DNA of 64,000 nucleotides, taken from Lysobacteraceae bacterium (GTDB lineage: Bacteria; Pseudomonadota; Gammaproteobacteria; Xanthomonadales; Xanthomonadaceae). Both the position numbers and the translations under genes were made by a program. This document shows, one piece after another, positions 1-8,375 of this stretch. The notes under the pieces are model-generated. The model did not search any database and had not been told where the DNA came from. It worked only from the letters and a program-made list of their open reading frames with translations. The stretch is taken from the NCBI GenBank assembly GCA_016789405.1, contig JAEUPQ010000004.1, positions 124,001 to 188,000 on the forward strand, in the 5' to 3' direction. Within the stretch, counting starts at the first letter, position 1; each line of letters opens with the position of its first letter.

Positions 1-517
1 AGCATCCGCCATCGACGACCGCGATGTTCGCACGCAGCGCCGCCTGGAGGATTTCCCCGCGAAAAACAGGGGTATACGGATCTCCGAAGTCGACGTGAAG
101 CACGTCGGTGCCCGGCTCTTCGCACAGCGTCGAGATGCGTCCCCAGGTGTAGTCGATGATCTGATCCGGGCAGGCGAGCACGCGCGGACCGAAGCGCTCG
201 GTGATGCCGCCGACGGTATTCAGCGCGAGCACGCGCGTGGCGCCGATCGACTTCAATGCCGCGAGGTTCGCCCGGTAGTTCACCTTGTGCGGCGGCACCG
301 AATGCCCTTCGCCATGGCGTGCAAGAAATGCAACACGCCTGTTGGCGAATGTACCGATACGCACCGGTCCGGAAGGCGTCCCGTAAGAAGTGACAGGCTG
401 GACCGTCTGCACATCCTGCAGATCGGCGAGCTTGTACAAACCGGTGCCGCCGATGATCGCCAATGCGATGGCGTCATCGTTCACGACGGATTCGGTCGGC
501 ATCGTTTCGATCGACAT
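1..517 (-). CDS. S-methyl-5'-thioinosine / purine nucleoside phosphorylase (3' end cut by the window)
   Basis: Phosphorolytic enzyme that by family releases a purine base (hypoxanthine from methylthioinosine, or adenine from methylthioadenosine) in polyamine by-product salvage. The N-terminal 172 residues are visible. They contain the nucleoside-phosphorylase glycine loop IIGGTGLY near residue 22, the phosphate-binding RHGEGH...PPHKVNYRAN block near residue 67, and ALNTVGGI near residue 98. The start is ATG at 517, two bases after the hpt stop, so translation is probably coupled. The neighbouring hpt would re-use hypoxanthine, which favours the thioinosine-type enzyme known from Pseudomonas, but substrate specificity is inferred. 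The C-terminus lies before base 1. Confidence 0.9.
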   Translation of the reverse strand, partial: MSIETMPTESVVNDDAIALAIIGGTGLYKLADLQDVQTVQPVTSYGTPSGPVRIGTFANRRVAFLARHGEGHSVPPHKVNYRANLAALKSIGATRVLALNTVGGITERFGPRVLACPDQIIDYTWGRISTLCEEPGTDVLHVDFGDPYTPVFRGEILQAALRANIAVVDGGC

Positions 518-519
518 CG

Positions 520-1080
520 TCAATCCTTCAGCGCGTAGATCGCGGGCAGGTTGCGTCCCTGCTCGCGGTAATCCATGCCGTAGCCGAACACGTAGCGATC
601 CGGTACTTCGACGCCGACATAATCGGCTTCGATGCCCTCGACGCAGCGGTCGTGGACCTTCACCGCGAGCACGGCAACGCGCACATCGGCAGCGCCCTGG
701 TCCTCGCACCAGCGCTTCACCGCAAGCAGCGTATGTCCTTCGTCGAGGATGTCATCGGCGAGCAGCACGCGACGATCGCGCATCGACGTGGCCGGCCGAT
801 GCAACCAGGCGAGTCCCGAGCCGGACGTGTTGCCGCGATAGCGCGTGGCGTGCAGGTAATCGAATTCGAGATCGAGTCCGCGCTCGCCCAGCGCGAACGC
901 CAGTTGCGCCGCGAACGGCATGCCACCGTGCATCACCGTGATGAACAACGGCGGCTGCGCATCTTCCGCATAGTCGGGTGCGATGGCGTCGGCCATGCGC
1001 ACGATCGCAGCTTCGAGCGTAGCACGGTCATGGATGACGTCCGCGGCCGGCAAGACTTCGGCCAGGGTGGGCGCGGTCAC
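520..1080 (-). CDS. hpt: Hypoxanthine-guanine phosphoribosyltransferase
   Basis: Cytoplasmic purine-salvage enzyme joining hypoxanthine or guanine to PRPP. At 186 residues it has the normal length. The PRPP-binding signature VLLADDILDEGHTL lies near residues 105-118 and the flexible-loop region near residues 80-95. The start is a GTG at 1080 whose bases overlap the nagZ stop (GTGA, 4-bp overlap), and the next gene starts two bases after this stop. The three genes therefore look like one operon. Product hypoxanthine from the downstream phosphorylase would be its substrate. Confidence 0.95.
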   Translation of the reverse strand: MTAPTLAEVLPAADVIHDRATLEAAIVRMADAIAPDYAEDAQPPLFITVMHGGMPFAAQLAFALGERGLDLEFDYLHATRYRGNTSGSGLAWLHRPATSMRDRRVLLADDILDEGHTLLAVKRWCEDQGAADVRVAVLAVKVHDRCVEGIEADYVGVEVPDRYVFGYGMDYREQGRNLPAIYALKD

Positions 1081-2084
1081 GCCAGCGGCCCCACGTCGGC
1101 GGCCAGGTCGGCCTGCGCTCGCGCGTAGCGCGCATCGGCCAGCAGCGGCGCCCAGGCCTGTTCGCCACGCCCCATCAGGCTGGCGCAGATGTCCTGCTTC
1201 AACGCCCTGCCCTTCACGGCATCAAGCGATTCCTCGACCAGCTCCGGATGGCAGACCAGCACCACGTCGCAGCCGGCATCCAGGTGCGCGTCGATGCGTT
1301 GCTTGATGCCGCCGGCGGAGAATGCAGCGGCCATGCCGATGTCGTCGGAGAACACCACGCCACGGAAGCCCATCTCGCGACGCAGGATCGTGTCGATCCA
1401 GAACGGCGAATAACCTGCGGGCTCCGGCGCGACCTGCGGATAGGTCACATGCGCAAGCATCACGGCTTCGGCATTCGCTTCGATGCCGGCCACGAACGGC
1501 ACCAGATCGGTCGCGCGCATTTCGTCCAGCGTGCGGTTGTCGACCGCGACATCGAAGTGCGTGTCTTCACGCACCGTGCCGTGGCCGGGGAAATGCTTGA
1601 TCGTCGCAGCCATGCCTGCCGCGTGCATGCCGCGCACGTAGGCACGGGTGAATTCGGACACGATCTGCGGCTCGGTCGAGAAAGCGCGATTGCCGATCGC
1701 CAGGTTGCCGCGCCCCAGGTCGACGACCGGCGCGAAGCTCAGGTCGACGCCCGTCGCACGGACTTCACTGGCCATCAACCAGGCATGTTCTTCGGCCAGC
1801 GCCAGCGCACGCGCCGTGTCGCGCGCGTACAAGCGACCAAAGGCCTCCAGCGGCGGCAATGCGCTGTAGCCCTCTTGGAAACGCTGCACGCGACCACCTT
1901 CCTGGTCGACGCAGAGCAGCTGCGGACGCGCGGCAGCCTCGCGGATGGCCGCGGACAGCTCCGCGACCTGGCTCTTCGAAACGAAGTTGCGCTTGAACAG
2001 GATCACGCCGGCGCAGGCGTCATGCTGCAGCCAGTCGCGCTCCTGCGCGGTGAGTTCGGTACCGGCGACGCCGATTACGAGCAT
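1077..2084 (-). CDS. nagZ: Beta-N-acetylhexosaminidase NagZ
   Basis: Family 3 glycosidase that removes GlcNAc from anhydro-muropeptides in the cytoplasm during peptidoglycan recycling. At 335 residues it matches NagZ. Visible motifs are the substrate-binding LCVDQEGGRVQRF near residue 57, the NagZ signature KHFPGHG near residue 162 (catalytic loop His), and the nucleophile region VVFSDDIGM near residue 245. There is no signal peptide. It is the first gene of the nagZ-hpt-phosphorylase set, an order also seen in pseudomonads and xanthomonads. The ATG at 2084 is preceded by an AGAGAG stretch. Confidence 0.95.
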   Translation of the reverse strand: MLVIGVAGTELTAQERDWLQHDACAGVILFKRNFVSKSQVAELSAAIREAAARPQLLCVDQEGGRVQRFQEGYSALPPLEAFGRLYARDTARALALAEEHAWLMASEVRATGVDLSFAPVVDLGRGNLAIGNRAFSTEPQIVSEFTRAYVRGMHAAGMAATIKHFPGHGTVREDTHFDVAVDNRTLDEMRATDLVPFVAGIEANAEAVMLAHVTYPQVAPEPAGYSPFWIDTILRREMGFRGVVFSDDIGMAAAFSAGGIKQRIDAHLDAGCDVVLVCHPELVEESLDAVKGRALKQDICASLMGRGEQAWAPLLADARYARAQADLAADVGPLA

Positions 2085-2315
2085 GGGGAAGACTCTCTTG
2101 GGTGAAGGTCGACCCCGCCCCGTTCCCGGAGGAGGCCACTGCAGCGGGACCGGCCAGCGCCGGCATGCGTGTGTGCCGGAACGGACCCGCTTCCGTCCCG
2201 GCCGCGACTCATCCCTGGGTCGCGGGCCTCGTGTCCCGACGACGACAGGGACCGAAGCCGCAGAAGATTGGACTGCACGTTCAGACGTCCGCCGCTGTAC
2301 CGAATGCGCCGCCGG

Positions 2316-2855
2316 TCACCCGGCGGTCGCCTCCTGCGAACGGGCATCGGCGCCTGCGCGCTCGTCCTCGCTCCAGTGCGAATACGGCCGCGAGGCCAAC
2401 GCGAGATTGTAGTAACGCGAAGCGTCGGTCACTTCGGCCCCGAGCCAGTCGGGTCGATCGAAGACTTCGTCGGCCGACGACAGCTCGATCTCCGCGACCA
2501 CCAGGCCGGCGTTGTCGCCGAGGAACTCGTCGATTTCCCAGAGATGGTCGCCGTGCTCGACCAGATGCCGGCGCTTGTCGATGAGGCCCCCGACGCAGAG
2601 CGCCAGCAGCGCACGCGCGTCCTCGACCGGAATGACGTAGTCGAATTCCTGCCGGGTGTGCCCCAGCTCGCGGGACTTCAGGTTGAGATGGGCTTCATCG
2701 CCCTCCAGGCGCACGCGGACCGACGCGCGCTGGCCGCCGGTGTCCATTGCTGCCTGGTCGTTCAGGTATCCCTGCGCCATCGGCACCACTTGATGGGCCT
2801 GTTCGCGCCAGCGGTCGTCGACCACCAGGAATTTGCGTTCGATTTCGACGGCCAC
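2316..2855 (-). CDS. CYTH-domain protein (inorganic triphosphatase / class IV adenylate cyclase fold)
   Basis: A 179-residue single-domain CYTH protein. The family hydrolyses inorganic triphosphate or, less often, cyclises ATP inside a tunnel of charged residues. The EIERKF signature is at residues 4-9. Alternating charged residues follow, in RVRLEG near residue 47, LNLKSRE near residue 57, and WEIDEF and VAEIEL near residues 106-122. The start is GTG at 2855. The last 20 residues are acidic and alanine-rich. Which activity it has cannot be read from the sequence; triphosphatase is the commoner one for short bacterial CYTH proteins. Confidence 0.85.
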   Translation of the reverse strand: MAVEIERKFLVVDDRWREQAHQVVPMAQGYLNDQAAMDTGGQRASVRVRLEGDEAHLNLKSRELGHTRQEFDYVIPVEDARALLALCVGGLIDKRRHLVEHGDHLWEIDEFLGDNAGLVVAEIELSSADEVFDRPDWLGAEVTDASRYYNLALASRPYSHWSEDERAGADARSQEATAG

Positions 2856-3034
2856 GCTCGGTTCGCGTCCTGTCCTGCATACGGGCCGACTATTCTAGAA
2901 CTTCCTTGCGCCTCTCCCGCACGAAACCGACGATTTCGACGCAGTTTCCGGCGACGCACCGCCTGTCAGCCCGTCCGGCAGGCGGGTTTCGGGCCGTCGT
3001 CGCAAGCCATCCTTGCGTGTTAGCATGAAAACGG

Positions 3035-3062
3035 TTGCTTGGCATTAGCGAATTTTTAACAT
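3035..3062 (+). promoter_or_regulatory. Possible sigma-70-type promoter of the XVIPCD gene
   Basis: TTGCTT and TAACAT separated by 16 bases, in a locally AT-rich patch 60 bases upstream of the XVIPCD start. Match to consensus is partial, so this is a weak call. Confidence 0.3.
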
Positions 3063-3124
3063 TCTCGGCCCGCCACGCGAAACCGACGAACGCCGATCGT
3101 CCACCATGAATCAGGACACATGCC

Positions 3125-4162
3125 ATGCGCAGCGAGACACCGAAGGACCGCGCCCAGCCGTCTGCATCGAACGATGCAGCGAGCCCGACCGAACATCGCG
3201 ATTCCATGTCGATGGACCTGCTCGATACCCCGGGCGGCGATGGCAGCAGCGACGGGCTCGGATTCGACAATGGCGGCGACGGCGGCACGATGCTGTTGCC
3301 CCACGAACGCAAGTTGCCCATCGCTGAACAACGCCGGATCATCGCCGCGCGCAAGCACCACGACGACGGCATCGACGAAGACGACAGCATGCTCATGGGT
3401 GGCCGCCGGGGCCGCGGCCGTCGGCGCCAGAATGCGGACCAGGCGCACGACCGCAACCATCGACATGGCCACGGCGGACCACGACGCACCGACGCCGCGC
3501 ATGCCGAGGCCGAACGGACAGAGGGCGAACGCGCCGGAAGCCATGTCCCAGCCCGCACTGAGGGTGACACGGACGCTGGCAAGGCCAGCGGTGGCGGCAC
3601 CGCCCGCGGCCCGGTCGAGAAGATCGACGACACCACGGCGACGGGATCCGCCAGCGGCGGCGGATCACATGTCGAACGCGGCGCCGATGCGCCCCCCGAA
3701 GCCGCGCAGATGGACAGCAGGACACCGACCGTGGCGACCGGCAACCCGGTGCGCCTCGACGACCCATCGCATCCGCACGCCCCGCTCTTCGGTGCCGCGC
3801 TCAAGGCCGTGGCCGAACTGGCGCCTGCGCAGTCAGCGATGGCCCCCGCCGAACAAGCCAATGTCGCCGCTGCATTGACCGCCAGGATGGCGAGCGACAC
3901 CACGTTCGCGCAGCAGCTCGGCGACCCGTCGCGGCTGTCGTTCGGCCTCGGCCAGAACGGCGACCGATTGTTCGCAATCAACCATCCCGTGCCCGACGCA
4001 CCGAACGCGGTACACGTCAGCGTGGACCTGGAACAGGCCCGCGTGCTGCCGATCGAGGCCAGCAGCGGCCAAGCCGACGCGCCCACGGCGACGCCCCGCG
4101 ATCCGGCGCATGCGCAGGCCATCGAGGCGCATGCGCACGAACACGCGTCGCGCCAGACCTGA
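3125..4162 (+). CDS. XVIPCD-domain protein, putative X-T4SS substrate with a disordered N-terminus
   Basis: A 345-residue protein with no signal peptide. Residues 1 to about 210 are low-complexity (Asp, Gly, His, Arg, Ser) with no recognisable enzyme domain. Residues about 212-325 look like the XVIPCD, the C-terminal VirD4-docking module of Xanthomonadales type IV effectors: DDPSHPHAPLFGAAL, then an ERIAAAL-like segment (NVAAALTARM), then DRLFAIN, then HVSVDLEQAR. The lipase effector at 52112 carries the same plan. The ATG at 3125 has AGGA ten bases upstream. No immunity-like gene is adjacent, since rlmD follows convergently. It may be a toxin of unknown type, a non-toxic secreted factor, or a decayed effector. 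Confidence 0.65.
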   Translation: MRSETPKDRAQPSASNDAASPTEHRDSMSMDLLDTPGGDGSSDGLGFDNGGDGGTMLLPHERKLPIAEQRRIIAARKHHDDGIDEDDSMLMGGRRGRGRRRQNADQAHDRNHRHGHGGPRRTDAAHAEAERTEGERAGSHVPARTEGDTDAGKASGGGTARGPVEKIDDTTATGSASGGGSHVERGADAPPEAAQMDSRTPTVATGNPVRLDDPSHPHAPLFGAALKAVAELAPAQSAMAPAEQANVAAALTARMASDTTFAQQLGDPSRLSFGLGQNGDRLFAINHPVPDAPNAVHVSVDLEQARVLPIEASSGQADAPTATPRDPAHAQAIEAHAHEHASRQT

Positions 4163-4186
4163 GCGGGTGCCGGCGACCTCAGGCCA

Positions 4187-5524
4187 TCATTTCGGCTCGA
4201 ACACCGCGATCGATTCGACGTGCGCGGTGTGCGGGAACATGTCCATCACGCCGGCGGCGGTGAGCGTCCAGCCACGCTCGTTGACCAGGTAGCCGGCGTC
4301 GCGCGCCAGCGAGCCGGGATGGCAGCTGACGTAGACGATCCGCTTCAGGCCCTTCAGCGACAGTTGCTTCAGCACGCCATCGGCACCCGAGCGCGGCGGG
4401 TCGAGCAGCAGGCGGTCGAACCCGGCCTTCATCCACGCATGGCCGGACAGATCCTGGGCCAGGTCGGCCGCATGGAACTGCACGTTGCCCAGCGCGTTGT
4501 GCACGGCATTTTCGCGGGCGCGGGCGACGAGCCCGGTCTCGCCTTCGACACCCACCACCTCGCGCGCGAAGCGCGCCAGCGGCAGGGTGAAATTGCCGAG
4601 GCCGCAGAACAGATCGAGCACGCGATCTTCGGGCTGCACGTCCAGCAGCTCCAGCGTGCGCGCGATCATCTTCTGGTTCAGGCCGGCATTGACCTGGATG
4701 AAGTCCAGCGGCCGGAAATTCAGCTCGACGTTCCACTGCGGCAGCGAGAACGACAGCGGCACCTGCTCCGGCCACAGCGGATGCACGGAATCGATGCCGC
4801 CGGGCTGCAGGAAGATCGCGAAGCCGTGTTCCTTCGCGAACGCGACCAGCGCATCGCGGTCGCGCTCGCCCAGCGGATTGAGATGGCGGAACACCAGCGC
4901 CACGGTCGCGTCGCCGGCGATGAATTCGATCTGCGGGATGTCGCGGCGCGCGTCCATGCCGTCGACCAGCGCCGAGATCGCGCCGAGCTTCATGCCGATC
5001 TGGGGAATGACGGTGTGGCATTCGCCGAGATCCGCGACGAAGCGCGGATCCGATTCACGGAAGCCCACCAGGGTCTTGTCCTTCTTCTCCACGCGGCGCA
5101 CCGACAGGCGGCCCTTGCGTCGATAGCCCCAGGCCGCATCGGTGAGCGGCGGCAACAGGGTGCCCGGCTGCACATGGCCGATGCGCTGCAGGTTGTCGAG
5201 CAGGACCTGCTGCTTGGCGTGGATCTGCTTGTCCTCGGCCAGGTGCTGCAGCACGCAGCCGCCGCAGGTGCCGAAATGCGGGCAGCGCGCGTCGACGCGA
5301 TCCGGCGACGCCGTCAGCACCTCGACCGTCGCAGCCTCGTCGAAGTGCCGCGACTTCGCGGTCTGCTTCGCCATGACCCGCTCACCCGGCAACGCGCCGG
5401 ACACGAAGATCGCCTTGCCCGCATGCGTCGAGCCCTCCGGCCAGCGGGCCACACCCCGGCCGTCGTGGCTCAGGTCGAGGATGTCGATGGGAAACGGGGT
5501 CTGGTCGATGCGGTTGCGGGCCAC
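4187..5524 (-). CDS. rlmD: 23S rRNA (uracil-1939-C5)-methyltransferase RlmD
   Basis: SAM-dependent methyltransferase that modifies U1939 of 23S rRNA. At 445 residues it has an N-terminal TRAM domain, then the iron-sulfur cysteines CPHFGTCGGC near residue 82, a SAM-binding LDLFCGLGNFTLPL near residue 307, and the LDPPRSG motif near residue 377. The catalytic block reads YVSCHPGSLARD where many family members have SCNP; the cysteine is kept. The start is GTG at 5524 with no strong ribosome-binding site. The gene is convergent with the XVIPCD gene, 24 bases apart. Confidence 0.95.
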   Translation of the reverse strand: MARNRIDQTPFPIDILDLSHDGRGVARWPEGSTHAGKAIFVSGALPGERVMAKQTAKSRHFDEAATVEVLTASPDRVDARCPHFGTCGGCVLQHLAEDKQIHAKQQVLLDNLQRIGHVQPGTLLPPLTDAAWGYRRKGRLSVRRVEKKDKTLVGFRESDPRFVADLGECHTVIPQIGMKLGAISALVDGMDARRDIPQIEFIAGDATVALVFRHLNPLGERDRDALVAFAKEHGFAIFLQPGGIDSVHPLWPEQVPLSFSLPQWNVELNFRPLDFIQVNAGLNQKMIARTLELLDVQPEDRVLDLFCGLGNFTLPLARFAREVVGVEGETGLVARARENAVHNALGNVQFHAADLAQDLSGHAWMKAGFDRLLLDPPRSGADGVLKQLSLKGLKRIVYVSCHPGSLARDAGYLVNERGWTLTAAGVMDMFPHTAHVESIAVFEPK

Positions 5525-5577
5525 GGGTGGGATCTGCGAGCTGGCGAGCCGGAGATTGTCTCATGTCCCAACGCGAC

Positions 5578-5601
5578 GACGCCCGCCGGAGGGCGGGCGT
5601 C
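5578..5601 (-). terminator. Hairpin downstream of the YdbL-like gene
   Basis: A 10-bp perfect stem (GACGCCCGCC / GGCGGGCGTC) with a 4-base loop lies 20 bases after the YdbL-like stop. It lacks a clear T-run, so termination strength is uncertain. Confidence 0.5.
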
Positions 5602-5622
5602 GCGGCAACAGGGAGTGGGCGC

Positions 5623-6216
5623 TTATTTCTGCTTCCACGCCCCGCCACGCTGGTACCACCAGCCGCCGCGGGCGCTGTCGACCCACTGCTTGGCGAACAC
5701 GGTGCGGATCTGCCCTTCCCATTCCGGGTGGCCATTGGCGACCGCGATCTCGCGGTACACGGCCTTGCGGTCGCGGTTCTCGTCGGCGACGGCGTTGTTG
5801 ACCGGCACGCGGTCCTTGAGCTGCAGCGCTGCGGCGTCGCGGACCACGACGAGACCATCTTCGGTGAAGCCGAGCGCGCCGGAGTCGAAGTGCGGTCGCA
5901 GGGCGCTGTCGAAACGCTGCTCCATGCGCGCCTGGATCGCGGTGATCGCCGGCGTCTTGATGTTGAAGTCAGGCTGGCCCTGCGCGTGGGCCGGGGCGAT
6001 GCCGATGAGCATGAGCGGATCGAAGCGCGGGAGTTCCATCGCCATGCCGCCACCGCCACCTTCGGGCTTGGCCGGCTGCGCGGCCTGGTCAAGGACCTTC
6101 TCGACGAACTCCTTCGCTGCCTCGCGGGCTTCGGCCGCGGGAAAATACACGTTGATGGTGACGCAGGCGGTCAAGGCCAGCGCAGCGACGGTGGACGCAC
6201 CCAGCAAACGGAACAT
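5623..6216 (-). CDS. YdbL-family (DUF1318) lipoprotein
   Basis: A 197-residue exported protein. The N-terminus is a lipoprotein signal (MFRLLGAST...ALTAC, Cys18), followed by TINVYFPAAEAREAA, the hallmark of DUF1318 proteins. The C-terminal half (NNAVADENRDRKAVYREIAVANG onward) matches the YdbL-type module. It sits 29 bases after the YdbH-like gene, as in the ydbH-ynbE-ydbL operon of enterobacteria. No separate YnbE gene is visible, and the lipidated N-terminus may take that role (inference). GGGAGAA precedes the ATG at 6216. Confidence 0.8.
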   Translation of the reverse strand: MFRLLGASTVAALALTACVTINVYFPAAEAREAAKEFVEKVLDQAAQPAKPEGGGGGMAMELPRFDPLMLIGIAPAHAQGQPDFNIKTPAITAIQARMEQRFDSALRPHFDSGALGFTEDGLVVVRDAAALQLKDRVPVNNAVADENRDRKAVYREIAVANGHPEWEGQIRTVFAKQWVDSARGGWWYQRGGAWKQK

Positions 6217-6245
6217 CTTCGTTCTCCCAGAAAGTTGACGATGGA

Positions 6246-8351
6246 TCATTCCACCACCGGTTTGAGGTCGCCGCTGCCGATCGCCTGCACGCGCTCGACG
6301 AGCGTCGGCCAATCCACACGGCGGTTGAACCCCACCACGTTCAAACGCGGGATCCCCGCGCCCTGGACGATAGTAAATCCACCCGGACCTGAACCGGAAC
6401 CGGAACCTGGATCGCCATCGAGTCCCGACATCTCGCACACCTGGTTGCGCAATCGGCAGGCGATGCCGATCCGCCGATAGCCGAAATCGTCGAACAGGCC
6501 GATCAGCTTGCCTTGCAGGCTCGTCACGAACGAGGCGTCGCCGACGCTTGAAATGTTCTGCACCGCGCGCTGGCTGATGCGCTGCTTCACACCCCGCCGT
6601 GGCTGGGTGTGCAGTTCGGCATCGAAGGCGGTGGCGGTCCAGTCGACCAGGCGCAGCTCGCGGATGCTGCCGTCCAGTCGCCCGCTGATGCTGCCGAAAT
6701 CGAAGACTTCGGTGACGGCGAGCAGGTCGAGATCGTCGAGCGTGAGATCGGCGGACAAGGTCGGCGCGACGCCGAACGGTCTCTCCATCGCCAGCGAGGT
6801 CACCGCCACCCGCCCGTCGAACACATCCATGCCGAGCCCGCCCTCGAACACCAGCCGGTCGTCGGCATAGCGCGCATCGGGGATCCGACCGGCCAGGGTC
6901 CCGCGAAACGCGGGCCATCCCATGGTCTTCGCGAGCGTGGCGAGATCGAGATCGTCGACGGCGAGCGCGAACGCAGCCTGTGTCGGACGCTCGCCCAGCG
7001 GCGGCTGGAGGCGGAAGCGCTCGAAGCGCAATGCGCCGCCGGCCAGCGGCACCGATGCGGGTTCGCGCAGTTCGACCACGCCATCGGCACTGCGCAAGGG
7101 CAAGGCCGCGGCACCGAAATCGAGGCCGTACAAGCGCCCTCCGCGCCAGCCGATCAGGCTCTCGACCGCAGTCGCGTCCGCAGAAAAACGCAGGTCGCCT
7201 TCGAGTCCTTCGAACGCGAAGCGCCCGTCCGGTTCGTCCACCGTTGCGTCGTCGAACCGTGCCTCGATGCCCTGCAGCGCGCCAGCGACCATCGCCACGC
7301 GAGCCTTCAGTCGACCACCGAGCTTCAACTTGCCCAGGCCGAAGCTGCCCAGCCAGGCAGACAGGTAGCGCTCCGCGACCGGGGACATGTCTGCACTGTC
7401 CAGCACGAGATCGAGTGCGCGCAGCGTGCCATCGGGTGCGACGCCGGCGGACCCGTCGATGCGGAGGGCGGAACCGTCATCCCAGCGCAGCACCGGCAGG
7501 CGCCAGCCAGCAGCATCCCCGATCGCCGAGACACGCAACCCGACCGGTGTTGGCGGCAAGGCGACATAGGCGCCGGCCGCGAGCAGTTCGCCGCCCTGCA
7601 GGGCACCATCGAGAGCGACGCGCGTGGCGGTGTCGGCGAAGCGCATGTCCAAAGTGAAGCGGCCGCCGAGATTGTCGGCGGCGATGCTCGCATCGGCCGT
7701 TTCGAGTCCCACGGCGCGGAGCGTCATCGGTCCGGCGATGCGGACCGGTCCGGCAGCCGGCGCGCTGACCACCAGGCGGGCGTCCCCTTGGCCTCGCGTC
7801 AGGCGCGCGTCGGACCACGCCTGCGACAACAGCGCCTGGGTCCAGGCCAAAGGCACGCGGCTCAGGTCGATGCCGGTGTCGTCGGGCGCGGCAGCCTGGC
7901 GACGGACGTCGATGCGCGAACCGTCGCGCATCAACCAGGCATCGGTATGTGCCACGCCAAGATCGATGCCGAAGCGGAATGCCGGCCCTCGGCCTGCACG
8001 CAGCTCGCCGTCGCAGCGCCACGCACCCTCGCCCGTACGCTGGAGCGGGCATTGCCAGTCGAGATCGCGGAAGTCGTAGCCGAGCGAGGGCGATACCAGA
8101 TGCCTGACGCGGACGCGGAGCACCCCGGATGGTGCGTCACCGGGCCAGGTCAACCGCACCTGCACCTCATCGAGCGTCGCCAGGCCCGTGCCGATGCGCT
8201 GGATCGTTGCGGTCGCTGTGCGCGCCTGCGCCGCGTGCGGAAGCAGGGCCAACAGCAAGGCGAGCAGCAGGCCGAACGCCCCCGACCATCGCACCACGAG
8301 TCTGTCGGCGGCAGTGCGGATCACGGGGTTGGGTAAGATGCGGCGCGACAT
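6246..8351 (-). CDS. YdbH-like AsmA-family intermembrane protein
   Basis: A 701-residue protein anchored by an N-terminal hydrophobic segment (about residues 23-42), followed by long beta-rich repeats ending in a conserved C-terminal block (SISGRLDGSIRELRLVDW, then GVKQRISQRAVQNISS). This matches the YdbH/DUF2-type AsmA-like proteins. Relatives (YhdP, TamB, YdbH) bridge inner and outer membranes for phospholipid transport in E. coli. It is shorter than E. coli YdbH (about 880 residues). The ATG at 8351 was chosen because it starts a normal N-in membrane anchor, and it is divergent from the REC-Hpt gene by 24 bases. A tail GDPGSGSGSGPGG is unusual. Confidence 0.8.
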   Translation of the reverse strand: MSRRILPNPVIRTAADRLVVRWSGAFGLLLALLLALLPHAAQARTATATIQRIGTGLATLDEVQVRLTWPGDAPSGVLRVRVRHLVSPSLGYDFRDLDWQCPLQRTGEGAWRCDGELRAGRGPAFRFGIDLGVAHTDAWLMRDGSRIDVRRQAAAPDDTGIDLSRVPLAWTQALLSQAWSDARLTRGQGDARLVVSAPAAGPVRIAGPMTLRAVGLETADASIAADNLGGRFTLDMRFADTATRVALDGALQGGELLAAGAYVALPPTPVGLRVSAIGDAAGWRLPVLRWDDGSALRIDGSAGVAPDGTLRALDLVLDSADMSPVAERYLSAWLGSFGLGKLKLGGRLKARVAMVAGALQGIEARFDDATVDEPDGRFAFEGLEGDLRFSADATAVESLIGWRGGRLYGLDFGAAALPLRSADGVVELREPASVPLAGGALRFERFRLQPPLGERPTQAAFALAVDDLDLATLAKTMGWPAFRGTLAGRIPDARYADDRLVFEGGLGMDVFDGRVAVTSLAMERPFGVAPTLSADLTLDDLDLLAVTEVFDFGSISGRLDGSIRELRLVDWTATAFDAELHTQPRRGVKQRISQRAVQNISSVGDASFVTSLQGKLIGLFDDFGYRRIGIACRLRNQVCEMSGLDGDPGSGSGSGPGGFTIVQGAGIPRLNVVGFNRRVDWPTLVERVQAIGSGDLKPVVE

Positions 8352-8375
8352 GGATGCCAGAGTAATCGAAGCGCG

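Noticed and set aside
2085..2315. 90-residue ORF between nagZ and the CYTH gene
   Set aside because: Arg/Ser/Gly-rich, overlaps both neighbours and has no ribosome-binding site.
2890..4122. 410-residue minus-strand ORF opposite the XVIPCD gene
   Set aside because: Ala/Ser/Arg-rich shadow; the plus-strand frame has the domain match and a ribosome-binding site.
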